Shown here: positions 1 through 22,685 of the stretch, in pieces
How the letters are laid out: each line of letters begins with the position of its first letter
Numbering within the stretch: the stretch's first letter is position 1
Assembly: GCA_029204225.1 (NCBI GenBank)
Contig: CM055113.1
Location: 20,481,798-20,545,797 of the forward strand
Origin: Diphasiastrum complanatum
Lineage: Eukaryota > Streptophyta > Lycopodiopsida > Lycopodiales > Lycopodiaceae
DNA length: 64,000 bases
Direction: 5' to 3'
Position numbers and translations under genes: made by a program
The notes under the pieces: model-generated
Seen by the model: only the letters and a program-made list of their open reading frames with translations
What the model was told of the DNA's origin: nothing
The model's database searches: none

Positions 1-698
1 AATCTCATGTCAATGAGATTTGATTATATATGCCCAATACAATTTATGACATGAACTCTTTTTTGTCATGGTTAATAACCAAGGTTTTATATTTCTCTTT
101 TCATAAGTCACGTTTCTTTTTGTAAGTGTTAGAAATTAGATTTTATACTTTGGTTTAGTGTTACCTTTGTAAATTGTAAATTTTTTAAGTGGTATCTTAA
201 CTATGTGGTATATAGTTATCCTTCCCTAAATGTTATATTTTTTCTACTCCTCAGCCACAACAATTAAGGAAGGTAGATTGTACATTTTACCTACTTTAAA
301 TTCATGGCAATGCTAACATATTCTACCACAATTTGATACCACACATACATATAAAATTAAACAACCATTTTTTATTATTATCAATAAATAGTTACAAAAC
401 TCTTTAAATATGCTTCTAATAAAGTAGGGCCATGTTGATTTTTGTTCGTATGTTGGCTAGACATCATTTTCTTAGGGGAATGCATATAGTTGTAAGTATT
501 TGGAGATCTTTTTTGACTCATCCTTAACATACATTCATTTTTTACAACTTCTCTATTTTATGAGGTCTATTATGTTTAGGTGCCTATAAAAAAATCATGG
601 AGAATCTTGTGCGATGAATTTTTTAAAAATAATGCCAATTCCATTCTTATACCTTGTCCGCTTTCTAGAACACCTTTCTAAAAGAATAAGGCTTTTAG
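1..698. other. AT-rich flank without a recognisable gene
   Basis: No open frame of useful size and no known protein motif. A segment around 590-680 resembles the stretch at about 935-1020 (shared words such as gccaattccattctt / gccgattccattctt), so this is probably degraded repeat DNA rather than gene sequence. Confidence 0.5.
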
Positions 699-1310
699 TT
701 ACTTACTGATTTGTTCGGAGGAGGGGGGGTCCGCCTGAGGGCCGCAGCCTGATGGTGCACGTCCTTCCCTAGGTAGAATTGCCCAAGGACGCGCCCTTCC
801 ACCAGTGTTCAGGAAACCTTTTTGAGGTTTCCCTCCAAAAACCGATATGTGAAAAAGTTCTTTGGCCTCTATTGAGTGACAAGCTCTTACTTGCCGGTTT
901 TTCTTTATAAAACCCAAGATTTATGACATAAAAAAGCTTGTACAATTTTTGCCATGCCGGATTTTGGAAAAAGATGCCGATTCCATTCTTGAACTATGCC
1001 GGCTTTCCCGAACACTGCTATCCACGATGTTACATTTTTTTTGCTGTAAATTTTTTTTACATGCACCTTCTGGTCAAAATGTGACCATAAAAAAAGGTAA
1101 GATTTTTTTAGGTGCACATTCCAGTTGCCGGAAGGGGCCCGTAAATTTTTTTTGCCCTAATTTTTCTTTCCACAAAGATTCTGCTCTCGGAGACATCACC
1201 ATTTTATTCATTAAAAAGAGAACGGTATTGCGGAGACGCGCCGTGCCGCATACCTCCACCTGGGAGCCATCCCCATTTTTTCATTAAAAAGTGGAAAAGA
1301 TTTTAGGGGT
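699..1310. repeat. Dispersed repeat debris, related to an insert in ALDH3 copy B intron 3
   Basis: A patch of higher GC content than its surroundings, with T-runs flanking short blocks such as acatgcaccttctgg (near 1058) and ttgccggaaggg (near 1125). Very similar blocks, including the acatgcacctt word followed by a ccggaagg word, occur in the 246-bp insertion at 31881-32126. Each copy also carries a cattaaaaa word near one end. This suggests members of one small transposable element family. No terminal repeats were identified here, so the limits are approximate. Confidence 0.4.
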
Positions 1311-1381
1311 GACCTGCCACCTAACCATGTTGTTGTCTGGAATTCCACAGCCTCAAACCCTATGTCCCGGAATCTAGGACG

Positions 1382-1560
1382 TGACGTCATGGCATAATGA
1401 GGACAGGTGTCCAGTGTACGTTTTTTGACTTATTTAAGGGCCCCAGGGCCCCTCCTCCTACCTTAATGCCACGACATTAATGACGGCTCGCCGTTGCTGG
1501 ATTTTGCCACGTGTTATAACGGCCTGTTTAAAACAGATCAGATATCCTCGTCCCACGTGG
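1382..1560 (+). promoter_or_regulatory. Promoter-like block of ALDH3 copy A with bZIP/ABRE-type sites
   Basis: Seen in sequence: the palindrome TGACGTCA at 1382-1389 (CRE/as-1 type), a TATA-like TATTTAAG at 1431-1438, a CACGTG box inside GCCACGTG at 1506-1513, and the perfect palindrome CCACGTGG at 1553-1560. Plant bZIP factors, including ABA-response factors, bind such cores, and several plant ALDH3 genes are known to be ABA- or stress-inducible. The block lies 490-670 bp upstream of the copy A start codon. The transcription start is not known, so the later boxes could fall in the 5' UTR. No CACGTG box was noticed in the first several hundred bases upstream of copy B. Confidence 0.45.
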
Positions 1561-1863
1561 CATAGCCTGATTGGCAGTGAATATCTGGCGCGCATTTATG
1601 CCTCATCATGGGCGGGGCCCGGGCCTGTCATTGTCATGCCACGTTCAATCTTCCTTTTTCTTTTTGAAAGGCGTTGACGGAGAGAGGGTGTCTCTCCTGG
1701 CGGGGAAAGCTTCAAATTGCGGGAGTGAGGGCATGGTGTGAAAGGTCAAAAGGGATGTGAAGGGCAGAGAAAACTTCAAAGCGCAGGGCAGCGGAGAAAA
1801 GGAGCTGCTCTTTGAACCTGTCTCACGCGAACGCGATCCTGCCTCGCACCTCCTCTGCCCAGA

Positions 1864-2047
1864 ATGCTCGCGAGCCACCTCCTCCTCTGTCGTCTTATCC
1901 CGCGACCATAGCTCTCTCTCATGGGGATCGACGTTGATCTTTCCATCTCTGGGCTTCACATCCATCCCTTCTTTCTGCTGGCGCAATCAGCAGCAGTTTT
2001 GCAGTCGCTGATAGCCCTTTTCTGTGCAAGAATTGGCCGTTTTTGCG
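1864..2047 (+). pseudogene. Decayed N-terminal leader upstream of ALDH3 copy A
   Basis: This DNA aligns with the first 63 codons of ALDH3 copy B. In copy B the frame is open from its first ATG into the enzyme. Here the matching ATG (1864) is separated from the enzyme frame by a net 5-base shortening (145 bases from ATG to the comparison point, against 150 in copy B). Two neighbouring codons that read TCA TCG in copy B read TGA TAG at 2009-2014, in frame with the enzyme start at 2048. The leader therefore cannot be translated as part of copy A unless alternative splicing bypasses it. The ATG at 1864 is left as the start of a short upstream ORF. Confidence 0.8.
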
Positions 2048-10722
<8,675 letters not shown>

Positions 10723-11136
10723 CCTCTTATCTTGCCTAAATTATATCAAATGTTATTTGAGTTTGCAAGAGGATATATTTTGAGGCATATGGAAAACAAT
10801 TCAGGGCTTGTATTAATAGGTTGACTAGCTATTCGTAACGACCTGGTGAAAAAAGTTTTCATATTTGAAGGACCTCTTAAATGGCACAATTATCTGCCTT
10901 TGCCTAAAATAGAAACAATTTTGATTTGATTGAAGGAACTTTCATAGATTTGCAAGGTTCTTGCTATTGTACATACTAAAAATAAAACTTGTAGGTAACT
11001 TTTACGGTCTCAAGGTTTTTCAAACCAATATGTTTTTAGGCACAACTTTTTCAATCCATTATTATGTTGTAGAGGGCCCTCAAATTGTGGCCTATATATA
11101 CACATACATACTTACATATATTTAAATATGTAAATA

Positions 11137-11203
11137 CATAGATAGATAGAGAGATAAATAGATAGATAGGTCTATATATATATATAGATAGATAGATCCT
11201 TTC
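11137..11203. repeat. Degenerate (GATA)n / (TA)n microsatellite
   Basis: A run of agat, gata and ta units just 3' of ALDH3 copy A. The minus-strand open frame it produces is repeat-encoded and not a gene. Confidence 0.85.
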
Positions 11204-12159
11204 TTCTATGATAGATGCTTTGTAAACAAGCTTGTTTTGTTTGCGCATGCACTTGGGTAATCTCCTTTTTATTCTTAAAAGCAGCTCTTTGTTTGGGTAT
11301 TACCCATGTGCGCGAGGAATCAAGCTTGGGTAGGCAAGACTGACCGAAGCATGCTATACCACCACACCATGCAGGGACCAATGCTTAGAAACATGGTGTA
11401 AATAGATATCTTGATTTAATGTTAGTAATATTTATGCAAGCATAGATAAGGTCTAATAAAATTGGTAACCAAATAGATATCTTGATTTAATGTTAGAATC
11501 CTAGATAAAAACAAACACACAACAAAGTATAGCTTACCAATATTTATGTAAGCATAGACAAGGGTCTCATAAAATTGGTAACCAAATAGAGATCTTGATT
11601 TACTATTAGAACTAGAAAAACCAAAACACACAACAAAGGTTAGGTTACTAATATTTATGTAAGCATAGATAAGGTCTAATAAAATTGGTAGCCAAATAAG
11701 TTAAGTTTTCAACTACTCCCAAGTGGGATAACTTGATTACATTTTTGACCATTTATAAATGAAAAATTTCTTGTCTGTACTTGATCAATATTTTGTAATT
11801 AAATTCTCTATATTGACATGCACTTGTTCATCATTTCTAAACATGAGTACAAGTCTAGCCTCCTCTTTTTAAATGCAAGGCATGATGAAATTCTAATTTG
11901 AATTTTGGATGAGTTGATTGACATCAACATCCTTGACATTTTATATCTAAATGATAGATACACTTTTATAACAACCTTCAAAGTGTTGTCTAAAACATTA
12001 TTGACTTTCATTGTCTCCTAGATGTGCATTGCTTTGACAATGATATATAAAATCTTGTTTTGTATTTGGTTGATGGGTCTCAATTGTATGTGCTCATGTG
12101 TCTATTGGGTCCAACGTAGGCATGTGCTTCATAGAATGATTCTTAGCTATAATTGATGG

Positions 12160-14840
12160 GTTTTGGTACATGGAACTAAGCATCTTGTATGTAGAAATTT
12201 CCAACATTTCGTAACAATATTTTCCAATAAAAAAAATGCTCATTGTTTTGCAATTCCTCTTTTGAAAGTTTAAGCTAGCTTGTTATGATGAGTTTGTGAG
12301 AGCTTCAAAGATCTAGGTCATGGCATAGTCCTCAATGTGTTGTAAAGAGTTCTAATTTCTAACACATGTACAACTTTGCAATTTGTTTACAAATATAAAA
12401 TTGTTCAAAATGGGAGGTGTTTGTGATTTGATTTTGTTTCGATAGACGTCCAACAAGAAAAGATTTGTAGAATGCTTTTGTGGTGGATGACAATAGTATT
12501 GAAAATATAGCTAAATAATGCAATATGTGAGAAAATCACTTCTTGCATGTGTGGAGTTCCATAATTGAATGTCATGGCTCAAAACAATGACACTTTCATA
12601 CATTGCACTAATTATTATTATTGGATTGTTCGGATTCCCTTGATGAAATATTATCAACAAATATTTTTGGAACATCAAAATGCTTCATAATATAATGTTG
12701 AAAGTATCTTTTTGTAGTTTACTTGTGTGTAAATTGTGCGCATTTTTCATGTGTGATTTTTGTGTCTAGTATTTGTGTGACTAAAGCAAAAGTTTGTAAT
12801 AGTTTTGTTTTGAATGTGGGGACTATTTATTGATTGTTATACAGAAAAAAGCGATACCCTGAGGTTAATGAAACACGGTTCCTCTTGCTTAAGAAGATTA
12901 AACCTTTTGAAATCTTTATTCATAGCCCAACAAGGTAAAACATAGCTGAAAAGCATATAGTACTTGAAAAGCACCATAAAGCAAAACCTATTTCAAGACA
13001 TCCAGTTGGTACCTGCCACCGTCCCACCACACAAAACCGCACAAGTTAGCACAATGAGAAAGATAGGTGTCAATGCTGAATGTCAGTTGTTATCCATGTA
13101 CAAAATAAGTTTAGCAACCTAACACCTTACAATATTTAATGACGTCTTGTACGTGAGGATGGTAGATGATAGGAAAAGTCATCAAAGAGATTATATTTTC
13201 TACCCTTTGAAAAATAGGAAAGAGATTGAAGGGGACTTGTTTGTTAATCCAGTGTCGATTTATAGAAAGAATCACATTGTAGTTGATATAGAGCACCTTA
13301 ATGAGTGGAGGCTAGAGTAGTGTCTCCAGATATATTAGAAGAGGTAGCAAATTTTTCAAAGGGATAGATTATGTGTAAGTTTGGAGCCGAAAGAATTAAT
13401 CTCTATTTGGAAAACAATTTTTGTGACAAGACCATTAAAGTTTTGATAGAAGGTTTGGCCATGAACCACAACCATTCCATATAATCCACAAGCAAATGAT
13501 TAAGTGGATGTTAGGGCCTTTTTTAACTGGGGATTGGTCTCGTCAAAAAGTCCTAAAAGTGGAAGGGCCCACACAGCCCTTATGTCAGTGTTCGAGGAAA
13601 ACCACCTCCAACCTTTAGGGTCCGCTAGACCACCTCATGCTCCTCCCGCCAATGGAAGTTTTCCGAACTTCTAGGAGTATGGTCAGAGGAGGGGTAAGAT
13701 CTATTGCTGTTAATGTTGTTCAAGCAACTGGTATAGTTCTTGTCATCATGGAACAGTACTGCACCCTATTGTGTGTGAAGGTGAGTCGTTTCTAGGCACT
13801 GTCTACATACAACACTCGGAACCACTAACCAACTGCTTACTGCATAGCCCTTAGCAATCCTCGGTATTCGGTTTACAACACAATACTAGCCATGTCATTT
13901 GAAACCCAGTATTAGCAATACTAGACCTGCCGGTTGCAATCTAGTACTAGTAATACTAGACAAGCCATTTGCAATACGGTAGTAGTAGTGCTAAATCGGT
14001 ATGTGACTTGCATACAGTTTAGGCCCAATGGTTCATAGCCAGTATTAGCCCTAGAATACAAGTTCGTTGTTGAGTTTCATCAGTAGATATGTCGTATTGG
14101 TAGCCATAACTGGCCCTAATATGAGTAGGACACAATTAGGTGTGATGCTATATCCAAAAGACTGTGAATATAGACTCTATGAAGTAACTGGCAATGTACA
14201 CCATGAAACCCTAGGCTATGCGTAATGTCGGTGTGAAAACTGGATAGAAAGACAAAACACTGAGTGATATAGTGAGTAATTTATGCATGCCGTTCTATTT
14301 GCAGAACAATAGTGTTTTCTGTCCTTCGTGTCTAGGTGTTTCACTAGACAATACATAAGGCTGGTGTGACTACTGTGACTTAACCAAGATGTGTATTTCA
14401 GCCGTGCTTGGTGGACTACCCGCTCTGGTGTTTCACAAAGGTCAGGCCCAGTTAACTCTTCTCTCAATGTGCTCACTTCATTCGTGCAAGCAAAATATGT
14501 AAACAACACTTGCTAAGCTACACTCTCACAAACAATCACTCGTCCAACATATTGACAATATGCAACATGTTACACACATTGTTCTCACAACACACAAAAT
14601 GACAACACACTCTTCTAGCATTCAAATTCAAACCCATTCAATCTTCCTCATCCTTACAATTGCTCCACACCATCTCACAAGCACTCAAACAACTAATCGA
14701 CTATCAACACATGCATGCTTTAATGCTCTCTCTATAACCAAAATGCAATCTCAACATAATAACCTACACATGACATCCACAAGAAGCCAGTATCTACACA
14801 CCAATTTAAAGCATTCACCAATTACTCAAAAATGAGTGCA
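12160..14840. other. Spacer of the inverted duplication, left part; no gene recognised
   Basis: AT-rich sequence without coherent coding potential on either strand. A degenerate tandem stretch at about 13875-14000 repeats forms of aatactagccatttgcaat with a period near 45 bases. The open frames at 14216-14509 and 14560-14835 show no recognisable domain and have skewed composition. Confidence 0.5.
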
Positions 14841-14850
14841 ATCATCTTGT

Positions 14851-15798
14851 CTACTTCTTGTATTTGACCAACTTTTGTCCTCCAAGAGGCTCATCCTCTT
14901 CATCGAGGACAATGTCAAAGAGGTCTTGGAGCACTAGGAGTGACTCCATTCTCACTTTCCATATGGAATAGTTTGTAGAATTTAACCTCTCACTAGGTTC
15001 AAGAAGGAATGCTCCAATAGAACCCATCTTCCTAATGACATGTACTTGATTGTACTTCTCGGCCCTCCCTAGATTCTTTTTCAAAATTTCTCACTAGCAA
15101 ATCACTTGAGATTCACAAAGATTGAAGGAGCAAGATCCTCTTGATCTTGATTCAAAAGAACTTTTTGGAAGGTTTCTGCAAAACAATGCTCAAGCAAATT
15201 GAAGTTGATTTGATTCTAGAAACTCACAAAGGTTTCAGCTGATTTGATCTCCTCAAATTAGACTTCTAGCCCTTCTATGGACTTCTAGTCTCAGTCCTTA
15301 CACTCCCTCACAAAGATAGAATGGAGATAAAATAAGATTGGATAACATAACTATGAAAAATCAATTTTTGCAAGATTTGGACAAAAACATGACTAAATCT
15401 CTCTCCCTCTTCTTGATGGTTTTGAAAAGACTTGTAAATTTTTTTAAAGGGCTTGAACTTAGCCTCAATTAATCGGATCTCATGATACTAAGTCAAATCT
15501 CATTGATGGCAAACAAACTTTGACGTTTTTCCTTGAATTGGCACCAAAAAATTCATCAAGATGATGTAGAATAAAATTGTTTGGGTTTTATAGATATTTG
15601 AAGTTAAATGTAGGTACAAAAGTGCCCACATGTGTGGGAAGTACAATTGCTGACCCTCAGCAAGTTTGGATCACAAAACTTCACATTAAGACTTGATTTG
15701 AACTCACCCTCACAAGACTAGTTTTCTATCAACAAACTTGCTAAAAATGGATTGTTCTTTGATCATTAATTATCCTCTTGTACTTGGCTCTGATACCA
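14851..15798 (-). mobile_element. Ty1/copia remnant: gag N-terminus, leader and primer binding site
   Basis: Minus-strand frame 15084-14851 encodes a copia Gag start, with LNSTNYSIWKVRMESLL matching the family pattern of a Leu/Gly-x-NY-x-x-W motif. Upstream on the same strand, 15798-15787 reads TGGTATCAGAGC, the complement of the initiator-Met tRNA 3' end used as copia primer binding site. The LTR should begin at 15799 (tgttaaaagtac on the plus strand) and extend to higher coordinates, end not found. No protease, integrase or reverse transcriptase follows on the lower side, so the element is truncated within gag. Confidence 0.75.
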
Positions 15799-16370
15799 TG
15801 TTAAAAGTACAATGTTAAGGACCTTAAATGAGCCTACAAAAGACTCCAAGAGTGATTGATTGATTGATACACCAATCTATTGCAAAACTAGTCATCAATT
15901 TCTCGATCTAGATTAGCATTTTTGGATCACACAATAAAGAGCAATAAAAAATAATGATCAAACATGTAAATCCAACCCCACACGTGTGTGGTACGGCCTT
16001 CTATCAGAGTTTGAAAGTACTCAAGTTTAGTTCACAAAGAAATCATAAAATCACAAGACAAATGTGGGAAAAACTCCAAATTGCCAATTGCTCACAAATC
16101 TGTATACAATAGGGCTCTTCTCCTTTGAAGTTAGGTGAAAATTCAGCATGTTTCAAGGAGCCTAATTGACTTTTTTTCCCCTGATATTTCAATCTTACCT
16201 AACCCTAGAGTTATGCCAATTTGATGGTTAGGTTACTCATCTACCTCCATGATTTGAGGAGTTTGCTCCTAAATTCTAGGAGACTTGACGAAACAACCTA
16301 ACTAACTCCTATGATTAGGTCCTAACTACCCTAGGCCTATTCTCACACGTGTGAACATGCTCACACATGT
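15799..16370 (-). repeat. Probable LTR of the copia remnant (outer end uncertain)
   Basis: Directly abuts the primer binding site and starts, on the plus strand, with tgtta as expected for the inverted terminus of an LTR. AT-rich and non-coding, with several CACACGTGTG-like words. No second copy was found in the window, so the outer boundary is a guess. Confidence 0.4.
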
Positions 16371-16373
16371 GTG

Positions 16374-16427
16374 GATTACAATATGTACACGAAACTATGT
16401 GATTACAATATGTACACTAAACTATGT
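16374..16427. repeat. Two tandem copies of a 27-bp unit
   Basis: gattacaatatgtacac(g/t)aaactatgt occurs twice head to tail. It makes the N-terminal part of a plus-strand open frame, which is not a credible gene. Confidence 0.8.
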
Positions 16428-18893
<2,466 letters not shown>

Positions 18894-18993
18894 AAATCTT
18901 TATCTCTCTCTCAAATTACAATCTAAGATTCATTTATCATCAAACACTATCTATACAAACAATTAACACTATTTATTCAAACATTTAACATTT

Positions 18994-18995
<2 letters not shown>

Positions 18996-19054
<59 letters not shown>
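18996..19054. repeat. Second (TC)n microsatellite
   Basis: A pure CT/TC tract of about 29 units lying 100 bases beyond the compound array, separated by AT-rich DNA with words such as caaacactatctat and caatta. Confidence 0.95.
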
Positions 19055-19057
<3 letters not shown>

Positions 19058-20230
19058 ACCATCTATTCATCTATCACTCTGAATCCTAAATAAATGCAAT
19101 AGATTATATAATACATTTGGCTCTTTTGTTGCATTAAGTAATTATTGTTGTTTGATTGACTTAATTAGCATAACTGCAATTGATTCGTCAACGCTTGTGG
19201 TTATGAGTTGTTGATCATATGTAAATGCTCCATACAAGGTAGCTAATATCGTAAATGCGACTCGAATGTAAATTCAAACATATCTTTAAATCTATAGTTT
19301 TTTCAAAGTTTTGGTCATCGAAAGGCAATATGGTGCTCATCAACCTCTTCTTCGACCATCATTTTTGTCTTAATGTAAAAATAAGTTACAAACTAAAGCT
19401 ATCAAATGGATTTAAATCAAGGATCTTTGGATCTGCAACAATATAGAAAATTGTTGGACATGCCATCCGTAGCCATGACTACTTATATCACAAAACCAAA
19501 GCATTCAAGATTTTCAAACAAGCATGCTCATTTTTGAGGACAAAAATGTTGAAGTAGGAGGAGTGTCATGTATTTTTACAATGTAGGTGTTTAGAAGAGA
19601 ATAATGATATTTATTGTAAGCCTTGTTGGGCCCAAAGGAATTATTAGCCTTGTGAATGAAGGATATTTCCTCTTTAGACCTCTCAAAGTGTCCGAAATAA
19701 GGATAACTAGTCAAAAAGGGCTTATAGGCTTAACAAGGGCCAACTAGACATAAAAATAGTTTAAGTTTATTTGAGACATGGCCCTTGCCTAAAGAATGGA
19801 AATAGGCATCATCATTGAGAATCTTTTGGCTCATTTGCATTTGAGTGAACTTGGAGCTCATGTCATCTTTCTCTTTGTGAATGTGAGCCTTGCTTGCTAG
19901 GTATCATGTGTCCCATCACATGAATTCTTGTACTTCGCACCCTCCATACTGGATTCCTACTCATTTTGCCCTTCATTTTTGATATGAGCTTTGTGGCAAC
20001 TTACGTTTATTTGCTATCTTTGGTTCTTTTCAACATAATTGTGATGGTTGCCTATCAAGGATTTGTCATGTAGTATACATTAGCTAACTCGCAGAATAAC
20101 CAACAATTAGATTCACATAGTTTACTGAAGGAGAGAGCACACACCAACCCAAGAAACACTTTTTGTGAACTGTATTAACAAAAAGAAAAATTGAAGTGCA
20201 TACGTATATAGACAAACTTTTTGTAAGAGG
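19055..20230. other. Spacer, right part; no gene recognised
   Basis: AT-rich, no credible frame. Similarity to the left arm only becomes visible from about 20240 onward. Confidence 0.45.
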
Positions 20231-20992
20231 TATCGTTGCATGGTAAAATGGTCCCTCCCCAATAGACACCTAAGCACATACAATTGAGAGTAATGAACAA
20301 AAAACGAAACAAACTTATAAAAGTCAATGTCAAAACAATGCACGATCAACAGACAATAAAAGTCGATAATGTTTTAGACAATATTTTGGAGGTTGTTATA
20401 AGTGTGTACCTATCATTTAGATAAACAACATTACGGATGTTGATGTCAACCCATCCAACATTCTAATTAAAATTTATCATGCCTTGTATTTAAAGAGAAG
20501 TTAGACTTGTTTTACGACCATGTTTAGAAATGATGTAAGAAGTGAATGATGCCAATATAAAAAATTTAATTGCAATATATAGACAGGAACTTTTTCATTC
20601 ATGGATGGGCACAAATGTAATCAAAATATCCCCCTTAGGAGTAGTTGAGGACTTCAACAATATATTTGGCTACCAATATTAGCCCTTACATAAACTATCA
20701 GTGAGCTAACCTTTGTTGTGAGTTTATTCTCATCTTGCATGTTAACATTATATCAAGGATACCTATTTGTACCTTGTTTCTAAGCATTAGTCCATGTGTG
20801 GTGTGGTAGTATAGCATGCCTGGGTTGGTCTCGCCCACATAGGCTTGATTCGTGGCCCATAGGTAGGCAATATCTAAACAAAGGGCTTCTTCTAAGAATT
20901 AAAAAGAGATCGCCCATGTGCATGTGCAAACAAAATAAGCTTGTTTTTCAAGTATGTCGAAGAAATAATCTATACACATACATATCAATAGT

Positions 20993-21460
20993 TGTTACAA
21001 CTCCCTAGGATCATCGACTGCCTTGAAGGTTCCGCACACCCCATACCGGTGACGACACACCGTAACCGCCCATCCATAGGGTCACAACCGACCCACCCCC
21101 ATGCACTGGAGCAATCAACATAATCATGCTCGGTCAAGCCTCCTACGATAACTGGCATCCCATACCACCAGCCATCGCACTCGGCTCTCCCTAGCACACA
21201 TCTCCTGGCTTGGAGATACATCCTGGCTCATGCACGTGCTCTCCATCCACCAACTCCCGGTAGACTGAGTGAATGGTAAGAGGGAAACCCCACCACTAAA
21301 TAGGCATAGCACAATGGGTCCCATCAAGCACGGTCCTGCCGGCGACACGTGACCACCTAGGATGGTGATGTGTGGCACCTGGACAAGTCGAAAACTCCAG
21401 TCTTGCGTCATGCCCCTTGTGAGGCCGTCATTGAAGGGCGTACCCTTATGGTACATAACA
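20993..21460 (-). repeat. Gypsy 3' LTR (468 bp)
   Basis: TG...CA termini. It matches 27035-27503 along its length with scattered substitutions. It lies next to the polypurine tract (plus-strand C-run 21462-21470), which marks it as the 3' LTR of a minus-strand element. Confidence 0.93.
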
Positions 21461-21504
21461 TCCCCCCCCCAAATAAAAACTTCCTTCTATGGGAAGAAAC
21501 CAGA

Positions 21505-22685
21505 GAATCTAAGTCTTGAATCATCCTCCTTCTTCCAGGTGTCCTCATCATCTGACTTACCTTTCCAACGAATCAGATGTTCAGAAATCAAACGATTTCT
21601 CAGCTGATGTCATCGAGTATCCATGATCCTTTCCGGTTCATGGGGTACAAAAGCAGTCAAATCCTCCAATAGAACAAGATCATCTGTGAGAATCAGATCA
21701 TCTTTTCCACCAAGTCATTCCTTTAAACGACTAACATGGAATACATGATAAACTTTGAGTCCAACGAAGATAGGGAAACGAGGCTGAAAGCTGTACAAGA
21801 GCATAAAAAGACTAAAACCCGTGCCATAATGCTTCATACTATTGTATGCGAACTCAACCATTGGGAGATACTTCCCAATCTGATTGTCATCTGGAAACAT
21901 ATGCGCGAAGCATATCTTCCATCAACTGGTTGACACATTCGGTCTGACCATCGATTTTTGGGTGATCCGTAGATGATAGACTAAAGGTAGTTTCCAGTCT
22001 TTCAAAGACCGCCTGCCAGAACTTGCCAGTGAACTTGGAATCACGATCACTAACAATATCGTTCAACAAACCATACAACCTGAACAACTTTTCAATGAAG
22101 ATTTGAGCAAGTTCAGAAGCTTTGACAATAGTTTTTGTTGGAATAAACTGTGCCATTTTGGTTAGCCTGTCAACTACTACCCAAATAGCATCATGACCCT
22201 TTCCAGACTTGGGAAGTCCAACCACAAAATCCATGAAAATACTTTCCCATTTCTTGCTGGGAATTTCCAATGGATGCAACAGACCAGCTGCTTTGAGTCT
22301 TTCCGCTTTGTTTACTTGGCATTGTTCACACTTTTGAACATATGTCTCGACCTGACCTTTCATTTTTTGGCCAAAAAAATTCTCTCTTAACAAGGTCAAG
22401 TGTTCTCTGTATACCAGGGTGTCCCGCGTTGGGGCTATCGTGGCACTCGTGTAGGATCTGGGCCCTAATGTCTGCGACATCTGGCACACAAACTTTTTCC
22501 CTATAGAAAAGCAAACCATTTTTAATGGAATAATCATCAAGTATCTTCTCTTCGCGAGATTTCTTGGAATCCTGCTTTCCAAGATTATCTCTCAAAATAG
22601 AGCTTCTTGCCAGGAGATCTTGCCAAATACGACCGAAAAACTCATCGATTCGACAAAGGTCTCGTAGAGAAAGATACAACTCAGA
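21505..22685 (-). pseudogene. Gypsy integrase with decayed chromodomain-like tail
   Basis: Minus-strand fragments give the zinc-binding HHCC region ([13 protein letters not shown] then CEQCQ), followed by the catalytic core with FMDFVVGLPKS, VVVDRLTKMAQFIP, IVSDRDSKFTGKFW and HPKIDGQTE, holding the expected Asp and Glu residues. A C-terminal stretch FHVSRLKE follows. After an in-frame stop, the residues HLIRWKGKSDD and EDTW resemble the end of a plant chromovirus chromodomain. Frame breaks lie near 22330 and 21890, and a stop near 21610. Confidence 0.85.

Noticed and set aside
2024-2047. Earlier start for ALDH3 copy A
   Set aside because: The frame upstream of 2048 has only a GTG before stops at 2009-2014; 2048 is the first ATG.
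11137-11203. Possible CRISPR-like or regulatory repeat array near copy A
   Set aside because: Simple GATA/TA microsatellite without spacers; the genome is a plant's.
22193-22390. Plus-strand frames across the gypsy element
   Set aside because: All lie opposite recognised Gag-Pol domains on the minus strand.
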